A stretch of 64,000 bases of DNA from the NCBI RefSeq assembly GCF_014041995.1, contig NZ_CP059492.1, forward strand, positions 1,426,001 through 1,490,000, given 5' to 3'. Below are positions 1 to 8,819 of the stretch, piece by piece (within the stretch, counting starts at the first letter, position 1; each line of letters opens with the position of its first letter). The notes under the pieces were generated by a model. That model was given only the letters and a program-made list of their open reading frames with translations. It did not search any database and was not told the DNA's origin. Made by a program: the position numbers and the translations under genes. Origin of the DNA: Changpingibacter yushuensis. Lineage in GTDB: Bacteria > Actinomycetota > Actinomycetes > Actinomycetales > Actinomycetaceae.

Positions 1-516
1 ATAACGAAGCTCGCCTAGTACAACTCCGCCATAGAGCCATGAACTGGAGTCCCTCATGTACAGAAGATTCGGCAAAGGTGGTAGCAAAAACTGCGATGCG
101 TCATCCGAATCAGATGCCCAAGCCGAGCTGTGATGATCGCCCAGATCGTCGAGTGTCAATCCGCCAGCGATGTATTCGGTGAGTCGCGAAGAGGGAAGCT
201 CGGCCAGGAAAGCTCGGGTCTCTGAAGCCAGAGTTGGTCCCATCGCATGCCAATCTATGTTCCTATCCAAGAACCAATCGCGCGCTCCAGCATCAAGGGT
301 CTCTGCCAGAACATCGATAACGTCCCTGACCACCACCCCTTCAGCTTGGAGACTTGCGACGAAACCAGCGTGATCCTTCTCAGCTTGCTCAACCCACATG
401 ACGTCGTCGAACAGAAGGCGCTTACGGTTGCGCGGAGTCAAGCGCCGGTGCGCAAGGCCGGGGCGGCCAACTAGGACTTCACGAAGCTGACCGACTTCCG
501 ATTGCACACCAAACAT
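1..516 (-). CDS. arcA: Arginine deiminase, N-terminal part (runs off window edge)
   Basis: The reverse strand encodes 172 residues from an ATG at 516 to the window edge with no stop. The start reads MFGVQSEVGQLREVLVGRPG, and LPNLLYMRDSSSWLYGGVVL lies near the edge. These are the N-terminal signature and the substrate-loop region of arginine deiminase, which converts arginine to citrulline and ammonia in the cytoplasmic ADI pathway. The C-terminal half, with the catalytic Cys, lies outside the window. It is the last chromosomal gene before the tRNA-Pro island and is transcribed away from it. Family assignment is firm; operon context is not visible. Confidence 0.93.
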   Translation of the reverse strand, partial: MFGVQSEVGQLREVLVGRPGLAHRRLTPRNRKRLLFDDVMWVEQAEKDHAGFVASLQAEGVVVRDVIDVLAETLDAGARDWFLDRNIDWHAMGPTLASETRAFLAELPSSRLTEYIAGGLTLDDLGDHHSSAWASDSDDASQFLLPPLPNLLYMRDSSSWLYGGVVLGELRY

Positions 517-712
517 CGTTTCTCCTAAGTGAGTAGGCAAACACTATCGACGGGGCATCCGTTCCGTCGAACACTAGTCTGGCCCGAGAGAGAATGCACG
601 CTTCACACTGCGGTTGCTGTGAGGCAATGCAACGGACGGCACTCGATTGGTCAATCAGTGATGGAATGATGTAATCTCATGTGGTCACGCCGAAGCAGTA
701 GTTTCGGCGCGA

Positions 713-787
<75 letters not shown>

Positions 788-791
788 AGAA

Positions 792-826
792 AAACCTAGG
801 TGAGAACAGGTTTCTCACCTAGGTTT
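792..826 (+). terminator. Hairpin terminator after tRNA-Pro / attL
   Basis: A perfect 15-bp inverted repeat (AAACCTAGGTGAGAA, 792-806, with its complement at 812-826) and a 5-nt loop, followed by TTTCGTCG. It begins five bases after the att repeat. A different hairpin follows the attR copy at 30536-30567, so the island seems to supply a substitute terminator for the tRNA. Confidence 0.75.
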
Positions 827-1029
827 CGTCGTTTCTGTTGTCTTTTCCGGAAGGGTTTATGGAAGCATCCGACCGCGGACGCTGATGCCATCCGGGACGC
901 TTCGATTGCGGCCGTTGTGACGAGCCGGGATCTGGCCGGGACCTGCAGCCCGTTTTGGGCCGCGATCGGCAGCCTTTTCATCGCACAGGTGCTGTCGCTC
1001 GACTGGACGTAGCGGAGCTCTCGCTCGGG
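827..1029. other. Short island segment between attL and the IS, no clear gene
   Basis: No convincing gene. On the minus strand an open frame runs from the IS edge to about 796 and would begin PEREL. The integrase fragment on the other side of the IS ends NPEREG at the IS edge. This segment may therefore be the original 3' tail of that integrase gene or its downstream flank, but the frame alone cannot prove it. Confidence 0.3.
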
Positions 1030-1030
1030 T

Positions 1031-2316
1031 TAAAGGCCAAAAGTGGTGTTTTTATTCTGATGGGTGTGTCGCGGGTTTAGTGTGGTCGTCCGGCCCATCC
1101 TTTTCGTGTCCAGAGTCCTTCTTCTGGGGTGAGTGCGGTGTCGTAGTGGACGGGCATGTCCCCGATTCTGGGTGTGGGTTTCGCTCTGGTCTTCATCGGG
1201 ATGACGCGTCGCTTGGGTCTGCCTGTCTCGTTCCATTCATGCAGAATCTGGCGGGGCGTTGACTGATTCGACAGGATTCGTGGTTCGCTCTCGGGCCGGG
1301 TCGAAGCTAAGGAAGGCGAAGAGGCTTCCGTCTTGTTGGAGGCGTGCTAGGCGGTGGTAGACGCGCCTGTCACGCTCATGGGTGTACCACCATGTTCGTC
1401 CTTCCCGGCGTTGGTTGGCAGGGACGTCACGTGCGTAGGTGCGTTCTTTGAAGAACGCCTCATACTGGGTGTGGAGCTGGATGAGCAGACCAGACCAGGC
1501 GGCGGCCTCCTCCCGGGTTCTCACTTTCAACACTCGGATGGATAAGCCATAGAGAGCTTTCCCTGCAGCCGTGGCAGGACGGTGGGTCAGATCGCGGGTG
1601 TTGTTGCGGTGAACATGGACTAGGCAGCGTTGAACAGGAGTATCAGGCCAGACGTCGTGGAGGGCTTTGAGGGCTCCGCCCGCCCCGTCGGTGGTGACAA
1701 GGTCTGGAGGGGTGATCTGGTTGAACAGGGCGGTGTAGGCGGCACTGTTTTCATAGGTGGCCCACTGCCAGGCAACAACATGTGTTGTATTGCGGGCGAT
1801 GAGCAGGCACCAGCCGTAGGGCAGGTAGATCCCGTCAATAAAGACGTGGGAATGCACTTGACCGGTCATGGGTAGGGACGGTGTGGGAATGTTCCAGCAC
1901 CATTGCCAGTCACGGCGCTGGCTTGTCAGGCTGGTGCCAGTCATGTGTGCTTGTGTGCTGGTGCCTGTCACATAATCAAGGAATCGGGTCACAACAGCTG
2001 TGTCGGTAATATCTGAGCGTCCGCCACTGTCACGGTGTGGATCTTGGCCGCAGGTTACGCACCGGTAGCGGATTCTTCCGTTGCGGTACCCATTCTTCAG
2101 GACTGGGCCACACGCGCAGATGGAGCAGGGTCGTGTTGATCGTCGTCTTCCCACACACCCATATGCAGGCATAACAGGGCGCTACCACATAACCAGAGGA
2201 AAGTGGGACAAGCAAACACAACCACACCTCATCTTGCCCCAAAAGCAAGACGATACCGACCTTTCCCCACCATCACAACGAAAACCCAAACATAAAAACA
2301 CCACATTTGGCCTTTA
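1031..2316 (-). mobile_element. IS1249-like insertion sequence (IS256-type group), degenerate
   Basis: Ends are near-perfect 25-bp inverted repeats (TAAAGGCCAAAAGTGGTG... at 1031-1055; the complement at 2292-2316 differs by one base). It encloses one transposase gene read on the minus strand. No target duplication abuts both ends, although CGCTCGGG occurs within a few bases of each side (1022-1029, 2324-2331). The right end supplies the TAA stop that now terminates the adjacent integrase fragment, so the element landed in or at the end of that gene. Confidence 0.8.
1077..2172 (-). pseudogene. IS1249-type transposase, frameshifted near the C-terminus
   Basis: A DDE transposase with an N-terminal zinc-finger-like segment (CSICACGPVLKNG...CVTCGQ). 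Catalytic-core motifs are visible as VFIDGIYL (first Asp), VTTDGAGGALKAL (second Asp) and NPVESVNA (Glu). After VESVNA the frame hits a stop at 1237-1239. The expected C-terminal tail (ILHEWNETGRPKRR...) continues in another frame to TAA at 1077. A small deletion that also removed the usual linker after the catalytic Glu best explains this, so the enzyme is probably inactive. Confidence 0.75.
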
Positions 2317-2856
2317 GCCCTCGCGCTCGGGATTTTCGTGTCCGTCGAGGAACGCGTTGGCTCGTGCGGCAGCGTCGGTGAGGTGCCTGGTGTCAGGGTG
2401 GAGATAGCCGCGGGTAGTCTCGATCGATTTGTGCCCGAGGATGCCTTGGAGGACGTGGAGTGGGATGCCTTCGTCGGCGAGGCAAGTCGCTCCGATGTGG
2501 CGGAGCCCGTGCTGGGTGAGGCTGGGTAGCTCGAGGTCGGTGACAAGCTGGTCCCACTTTGTTGCATCCCGCACGGACGCTGTGGTGAGGACGCCACCGC
2601 GGGGACCAGTCAGGAGCCGCTCGTCGGGTTCACGGTCGTGGGTTAGGCGTTCCAGGACGGGGGCGAGGGCTTGCAGAATGGGGACGTGGCGGATGTCGCG
2701 GCCCTTGGTTTGTTTGGTGACGAGGCCCCCAGCGCCGGGGTAGGTCTGGCGGCGGATCGTGACGATGCGTTGTTTCCAGTCGATGTCGCTGACTTGGAGG
2801 CCTGAAATTTCGGAGCCTCGCGCGGCGAGGAGAGCGCCGAGCATGACGAAGGTCGT
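2314..2856 (-). pseudogene. Tyrosine recombinase (integrase), catalytic domain fragment
   Basis: About 176 residues of a phage/ICE tyrosine recombinase catalytic domain. Visible are the first catalytic Arg (LLAARGSEISGLQ), HGLRH (H-x-x-R), LGH and the nucleophile Tyr in TTRGYLHP. The N-terminal arm- and core-binding domains are missing: the sequence joins directly to the end of the MFS gene, whose stop TAA lies in the same frame just upstream. The C-terminal end is set by a TAA from the IS inverted repeat. Being the nearest integrase to attL, it may be the remnant of the enzyme that inserted the island. Confidence 0.8.
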
Positions 2857-4114
2857 TTAGGGAGCGTCTAGGGGGTGCCGATCCTCGCTTCCGCGCATGC
2901 ATCCCGCCATCATCGCGATTACGGCAAGAGTTGGGGGAATGATTCCCGCAATCACGAATATCACGGGAATGGGTACGAGCAAGGAAAGTGGCCCGGCGAT
3001 GGCGATCGAGACGGGCATGAACGCGATCGAGACAAAGAAGTCGAGGCTCGCGACTCGACCGATCATGTCGAGCGGCACCAGCCGTTGCAACAGCGTGCCC
3101 CAGATGTCGACGCCCGCTCCAGTGAGCGCTCCGACCATAAACAATGCTGCGAGCATCAGGATCAGGTTGTCCGTGACGCCAATGACTATGAGAGGCAGTG
3201 TTCCCCCGCCCCAGCAGACGATCATGAACGTGAGATAGCGGCGAGGGAGCTTCAGCGATGAGATCACCAGCGATTCAATCGCCCCGCCGATCCCGTATGC
3301 GGCTAAGAGGAAACCGAAGGTGGCTTCGGCGTCCTTGAAGCGGTCGCGGGTGAGGAAGGGCAAGAGCACCTCGATAGGGCCTTGAACAATGAGTGCGAGG
3401 GAGGAACCGAAGATCAGCGTCTAGAGCAGCCACCGCGTGCCAACCACATAGCGCACCCCCGCTCGGAGGTCTCCCCACACGCTCGCGCGCGCGGGCTCGG
3501 TCAGCTCTTGACGTCGGTTGAGGAACAGCGTGATGACGAACGCCATCGTGTACGAGGCTGCGACGATAACCCCCCCCGATCGCCGGAAAGAACATGCCGA
3601 CGGTGATTCCCCCGAGGGCTGGACCGAGACCCTGACCCATCGATGGGCGGAGAGTTCCTTCGAGCCCGTTCGCGGCCAGGAGTTCCTCAGCAGGAAGCAC
3701 TTGAGGTAGATACGCACTGTAGGCCGGATAGGAGAACGCGCTCCCTGCGCCCATCACGAATGAGGCGACGCCGACATGCCACAACTCGATGGACCCGGTG
3801 AGCGACAAGACTGCTACCCCGGTCATCGCTGCTGCGGTGCAGCCCTGCACGGTGATGATGATGCGGTATTTGGAGAAACGGTCCGCGACCACACCACCCA
3901 GGATCGAGAAGGCGAACAGGCCAAGGCTCATTCCAGTTGCTACCGCTGAAAGCGCGAGCGGACTGTCATCGAGCGCAAGCACTTGAAAGACCATGACGAT
4001 CGTCCACATACCGGTGCCGAAGACTTCAATGCCGACCGCGGCGAACAAGAGACGATAGTCGCGTGAGGCCAAGGGACGAAGCGCACGGATCCGATTGAGA
4101 TTCTTCTTGCTCAT
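2857..4114 (-). pseudogene. MFS drug-efflux transporter (Mef-like), frameshift plus nonsense codon
   Basis: Encodes a 12-TM major-facilitator protein similar to macrolide-type efflux pumps. The N-terminal half (MSKKNLNRIRALRPL..., GGVVADRFSKYRI as motif A) is intact. At a C homopolymer near 3568-3576 the frame shifts. The middle part then reads on to WLL and a TAG at 3421-3423, and the C-terminal part continues in the same frame to 2859. Two lesions make a functional product unlikely unless the homopolymer is a sequencing error. The start ATG overlaps the stop of the upstream ABC-F gene, so the two form one transcription unit. Confidence 0.8.
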
Positions 4115-5766
4115 ACCAGCACCTCGTCCTGAGTCATCGCAGTCAGGTGAAGCTGCGGCCAGCCGGCGACGTCGCGGAGGAGTTGCCGATCGTGGGTGGA
4201 CAACAGCACGGCCGCTTGGGTTGCTCCGAGCGCCGCAGTGAGTTCGTCGACAAGAGCGATGGAGAGGTGATTGGTGGGTTCGTCCAGGAGCAGTACGTGA
4301 GGGCGTGTCGAGAGCACGAATGCGAGGTCGAGGCGGCGCTGTTGACCCATCGACAGTTCTCCTACCCGCTTGCCTGCCTCACGGGGTCGCAAGAGACCAA
4401 GCTGAGAGAGCCCGACCGCCTCGGATGACTCCAGAACCCCCTCCGAGACGAGCGCGCCGATATGTGAGGCATAGAGCTCGCTCGCCCGCCGGTCCAAGGG
4501 CAGTGCGGTTTCTTGGTGGAGGAATCCGATGCGGGTGCCCCCTGGCAATCGAGCCGCGCCCGTGTCCGGTGCAAGTTCGCCGCTGACCACTCCCAGCAGC
4601 GTCGACTTCCCCGCTCCGTTCGGGCCAGTTACGACAAGTCGACCACGGTGTGACAGCGTGAACGACACCGGCCCGGCCAACCGCCCGGCAACACTGACAC
4701 GATCGACGCTCAGTAGTGCCGCACCGGTTCGGGTGGGAAGGTCGGGAAAGCGGAAGAGCTGCGGCGGTTCCGGCACGGTCACCGCGTGCGCTTCGAGCGC
4801 TTCCTGACGCCGATGCACATTCTGTACGAGTCCGCCCGCGCGGGTGGCCCGGCCGTGCTTGTTAGTGCCTTTCTCCGGACGCCACCCCGACACGAGTCGG
4901 TTCTGTGCGGCGCTGAGACTGTCTTGAAGCCGCGCGTGTTCCGCCTGCTGACGCTCGTAGTCCTGTTCCCAACGCTCCCTTTCTGCGAGACGCCCCTCCC
5001 GATATCCCGTATAGCCGCTGCCATAGACACGCGGGCGATCGTCGGGGGTCGGGTCAAGGTCGATGATGGTGTCCGCGACGTCGGACAGGAGCGCTCGATC
5101 GTGGCTGACGATGACGACGCCACCACTGCGCGCTCGAAGCTGCGCGGTCAAGAACTCGAGTCCGCTGCGGTCGAGGTGGTTGGTGGGCTCATCGAGCAGC
5201 AAAAAGTCGTCCTCAGCTCCCAAGAGACAGGCCAACCGCACCCGATAGCGCTGCCCCACGGAAAGATCAGCGAGTAACCTCGCCATGTCTGTCTCTGCGT
5301 TGAGCGCTTCGAGCGCGATCTGCACACGGCGCTCGGCATCCCAGGCATCGAGCGCTCCAGCAAGCTCCAACATGGCCGCATACTCCGCTGCGGCCTCTTC
5401 CTTCCCGTCGGCGAGAGCCTGAGCGGCGGCGTCGAGTGCCGCCAGCGCGGCGAGTGGCTCGGCGATCGCTTCGGCAACAGCCTGCCCCACGGTTCGGCTA
5501 TCGAAAGCGGTCATTTCTTGTTCGGCGAGGCCGAGCGTGCCGATGCGCTGGACCACCCCGCTGTCTGGCAAAAGCGTGCCAGCGAGCACATGGAGGAGGG
5601 TTGATTTTCCGCGCCCGTTCTCGCCAACGATCGCGACTCGAGAACGGGCAGTAAGGACGACATCGACGTGGTTGAGAACGGATGTCGCTCCTCGCATGAG
5701 AGAGACATCGGAAGCGGTGAGCTGCGCGCGATGGCGCGCCGGATGAACGTGGGTGGGCGTGAGCAT
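4111..5766 (-). CDS. ABC-F ribosome-protection-type ATPase
   Basis: A 551-residue protein with two ABC domains and no transmembrane segment. Walker A motifs are GENGRGKS (about residue 48) and GPNGAGKS; signatures are LSVGQ and LSMGQ; each Walker B ends LLLDEPTNHL. The charged linker between them is the ABC-F interdomain linker. Antibiotic-resistance ABC-Fs (Msr, Vga, Lsa, TlrC, OleB) displace drugs from the 50S subunit; housekeeping ABC-Fs are the alternative. Coupling to an MFS efflux gene with an ATGA overlap resembles the mef/msr pairing and favours resistance. The RBS AAGGA lies just before the ATG at 5766. A six-codon upstream ORF precedes it. Confidence 0.85.
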   Translation of the reverse strand: MLTPTHVHPARHRAQLTASDVSLMRGATSVLNHVDVVLTARSRVAIVGENGRGKSTLLHVLAGTLLPDSGVVQRIGTLGLAEQEMTAFDSRTVGQAVAEAIAEPLAALAALDAAAQALADGKEEAAAEYAAMLELAGALDAWDAERRVQIALEALNAETDMARLLADLSVGQRYRVRLACLLGAEDDFLLLDEPTNHLDRSGLEFLTAQLRARSGGVVIVSHDRALLSDVADTIIDLDPTPDDRPRVYGSGYTGYREGRLAERERWEQDYERQQAEHARLQDSLSAAQNRLVSGWRPEKGTNKHGRATRAGGLVQNVHRRQEALEAHAVTVPEPPQLFRFPDLPTRTGAALLSVDRVSVAGRLAGPVSFTLSHRGRLVVTGPNGAGKSTLLGVVSGELAPDTGAARLPGGTRIGFLHQETALPLDRRASELYASHIGALVSEGVLESSEAVGLSQLGLLRPREAGKRVGELSMGQQRRLDLAFVLSTRPHVLLLDEPTNHLSIALVDELTAALGATQAAVLLSTHDRQLLRDVAGWPQLHLTAMTQDEVLV

Positions 5767-5901
5767 TCGAATCCTTCGAAACGACGCACCACAAGCCGAG
5801 AGGCAAACGGGTACGCAAATGACGGCGACCCAGAAGGGTCAGAACGAGCAGCCGCCGCAGGCTCGGAGATACTCAACGAGCGCGGTAGGCCTGCCCAGCC
5901 G

Positions 5902-5922
5902 TCAAAGGAAATACAAGTGCAT
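5902..5922 (-). CDS. Putative leader peptide MHLYFL upstream of the ABC-F gene
   Basis: ATG at 5922 followed by five sense codons and TGA, 135 nt upstream of the ABC-F start. Downstream, several short inverted repeats (for example GACCC-TTCT-GGGTC and CAGGC...GCCTG) could form alternative hairpins. From established knowledge, msr(D) is preceded by a six-residue macrolide-stalling leader (MYLIFM). Length and hydrophobic/aromatic character agree, but no strong RBS is seen, so this is a candidate only. Confidence 0.4.
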   Translation of the reverse strand: MHLYFL

Positions 5923-6015
5923 ACCGTTGATCGTAGCGCACAGCATCGCGCGCTGCCAGTTGGTTCCATCCATCACACCCTGTCGCAGCCGGACGCGGTA
6001 CCGCGCGTCACGGGC

Positions 6016-6198
6016 CTATCCGGGCGCGGATATAGCCAGTACTTGCTCAACCGCGTGGTCACCTGCGATGGTCACTGTGACGCCACGTCCACATTGATGG
6101 GACTCTCGTGGAAACGGTGGATCTGGGACTGGCCGGAGCGAAAGGAAAGGCAAAGACTCACATTCACTCACTGCCACATCGAGCCAGGAACCCCGTAG
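6016..6198 (+). pseudogene. Degenerate extra copy of the MobF relaxase N-terminus
   Basis: The frame GRGYSQYLLNRVVTCDGHCD...HCHIEPGTP parallels the true relaxase start (GNGYRYLLNSVVTGGGDRD...RYHLESGTP) about 215 bp downstream. It carries an internal insertion and a stop. It looks like an old partial duplication of the relaxase 5' end, or of the oriT-proximal region. Confidence 0.5.
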
Positions 6199-6234
6199 TC
6201 GGTGTAGTCCGGCGGACGGGAGGTCGCGTACCTG

Positions 6235-8763
6235 TTGAGGGTGACAGTCTCGATCCGGGTGATGACTGCCGGTAATGGGTACCGGTACCTGCTGAACTCT
6301 GTCGTTACTGGGGGCGGCGACCGAGACACCACGTCTGCGCTGACGAGGTACCACCTGGAGTCTGGAACCCCGCCAGGCCCGTGGATCGGGTCGGGCCTTT
6401 CAAGGCTCTCCGGCGATCTCACTAACGGGGACTCTTTGTCTGAGGAGCAGTTGCGGCGACTCATGGGGTACGGGCAGGACCCGAACACGGGTGAGCAGCT
6501 TGGTCGCCCCTACCGAAAGTTCGCCACCGCGGCGGAGCGGGTGCAGCGTCGCCTTGAGAAACTCCCCGAGACACTCACTGCTGACGAGCGCGCGACCCAG
6601 GTCGGGTTGATCGAGGCTGAGGAAGCAGCGAAGCCGACTGGAGCGCCTGTCGCTGGTTTCGATCTCACCTTCTCCGTCCCGAAGTCTGTCTCAACCCTGT
6701 GGGCCGTCGCCGACGGAGGAACCCAAGCACTGATCGCGCAAGCACACCATGCCGCGATCCAGGAGGTCATCGAGCTGCTGGAGCGAGACGTTGTCGCGAC
6801 GAGAGTGGGTGCCAAGGGTCCGCGGGGTGTGATCGCGACGGCATATGACCATTACGATTCACGGGCGTCCGATCCTCAGCTGCATACCCATGTGGTGGTC
6901 GCGAACCGGGTGCAAGCTGTGCGGGATGGGAAGTGACACACCCTCGATTCCCGCGCCCTCCACGCAGCAGTGACCGGGCTATCGGAACACTACAACGCGG
7001 TCCTCGCCGACAGAATCACCCAGGCGCTCAGTGTCGGGTGGGAGGCCCGCGCCCGTGGTGTGGGCCGGTCGACGGCGCGTGAGATCACCGGGGTATCGCA
7101 GGAGTTGACGGATGAGTTCTCCTCCCGCACCCGCGATATCGAGCAGGCCAAGGACCGTCTCGTTGCTGACTATGTGGAAAAGCATGGCAGGCACCCGTCA
7201 CCGAAGCTGCTGTGGCAATTCCGGCAACAGGCGACCCTCGAAACCCGGCCACCGAAGCAACAGCACTCCCTGAGCGACCTCACCGCAAAGTGGCGTGAAC
7301 GAGCCACCCAGGTACTCGGAGAGGACGCACCGACCTGGGCCGCAGCACTCCTCGCAAGTAGCACAGCCGATCCCTTGCTGCGCGCTGATGACCTTCCACT
7401 CGATGACCTCGAAGCAGTAGCCGCGGTCGTGGTCGAACGGGTCGGTGATCGGCGCGCGACGTGGAAGCGATGGAACCTCCACGCCGAAGCCGTCCGCCAA
7501 ACGATGGGGCTCCGGTTCTCCACCGCCCAGGACCGTGACACGATCACGCGGAAAATCGTTGATGCCGCCGAACACGCATCCCTCCGGTTGACGCCTCCGG
7601 AGCTGCCCTCGAGCCCGCACATATTCCAACAGGCCGATGGTACGAGTGTGTTCCGTCCGAATGCCTCCACCGTGTACTCTTCCGAGCGGGTCCTTGCTGC
7701 CGAAGACCGTCTCCCTCCTGCCGCAGAGAATCGCGCTGCGCCGACGGTGCCGCTTGCGTGGGTTGAGCAGGCCGCCTGTGCAGAGAACAAGGATGGGTAC
7801 ATGTTGTCGCCTGATCAGAAGCAGGCGATCGCGAAGATCGGTATCTCCGGGCGCACCCTGGATGTGCTCGTCGGTCCCGCCGGGACCGGGAAAACCACCA
7901 CCATGCAAACCCTCCACACGGCGTGGGAAAGACGCCACGGCAAAGGCTCAGTCATCGGACTCGCACCGTCGGCTGCAGCAGCTGAAGTCTTGGCCGGTGA
8001 TTTGGGGGTGGCGACGGAGAACACGGCGAAGTGGCTCCACGAACACCGCCACGGCAACTGGAACCTCACCGCCGCTCAGCTCGTCATCATCGACGAAGCA
8101 TCTCTTGCAGGGACCCTTGCCCTCGACACCATCACCACCCACGCAACCGCGGTCGGAGCGAAAGTGCTGCTGGTCGGTGACTGGGCGCAATTCGCTGCGG
8201 TCGATGCGGGTGGGGCGTTCGGGATGCTGGTGCGTGAACGTGACGATACTCCGGAGCTGTTGGATGTGCGACGGTTCCGAAATGACTGGGAAAAACACGC
8301 CTCCCTCGGCCTCCGGATCGGCGACACCGACGTCATCGACACGTACCTCGCCCACGACCGCGTCACCCCCGGCGGGTACGAGGAGATCCTTGAGCAGGCT
8401 TACCAAGCCTGCCAACAAGACCAAGCAGCAGGGAAGACATCGGTGCTGATCGCTGAGACCCTCGACACGGTCTCCCAGCTCAACACCCGTGCCCGGACCG
8501 ACCGAATCCTCGCAGGCGAAGTCGCCCTCGATGGCGTCCGGCTCCATGACGGGAACGAGGCCTCCCGTGGTGACCGGGTCATCACGCGTAAGAACGACCG
8601 GCGATTGTCGCTCGGGCGGGGCTGGGTGAAGAACGGCGACCGCTGGACCGTGACCCGAGCGCACGATGACGGAGCCCTCACTGTCCGCCGAGCACTCCCA
8701 AAATGGCGCACCACGATCCCCCTGCCCGCCGCGTATGTCGCCGAGAACGTGGAACTCGGGTAG
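6235..8763 (+). pseudogene. MobF/TrwC-type relaxase-helicase, 5' part (interrupted gene)
   Basis: N-terminal TrwC relaxase domain followed by a RecD-like helicase. Visible are the metal-binding histidines in DPQLHTHVVV, Walker A in VGPAGTGKTTT and Walker B in VIIDEASLA. An in-frame TGA at 6934-6936 falls where the family has Trp (VRDGK-stop-HTLDSRALHAAV). The gene then ends at TAG 8761-8763, created by insertion of the nested element in the codons for VELG. The rest of the gene resumes in frame at 19470. Start is TTG 6235 (GGGAGG 11 nt upstream) or GTG 6241. Intact length would be about 1,160 residues. It would nick oriT and unwind DNA for conjugation. Confidence 0.85.
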
Positions 8764-8819
8764 CCGAGGTTCTGTAAACGCACCTACCTCTCACACAAGT
8801 AGGAAGGTGGGGCCGGAAC

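Noticed and set aside
800-1012. Open frame of 70 codons after tRNA-Pro
   Set aside because: No RBS, begins within the terminator hairpin, and shows no family resemblance.
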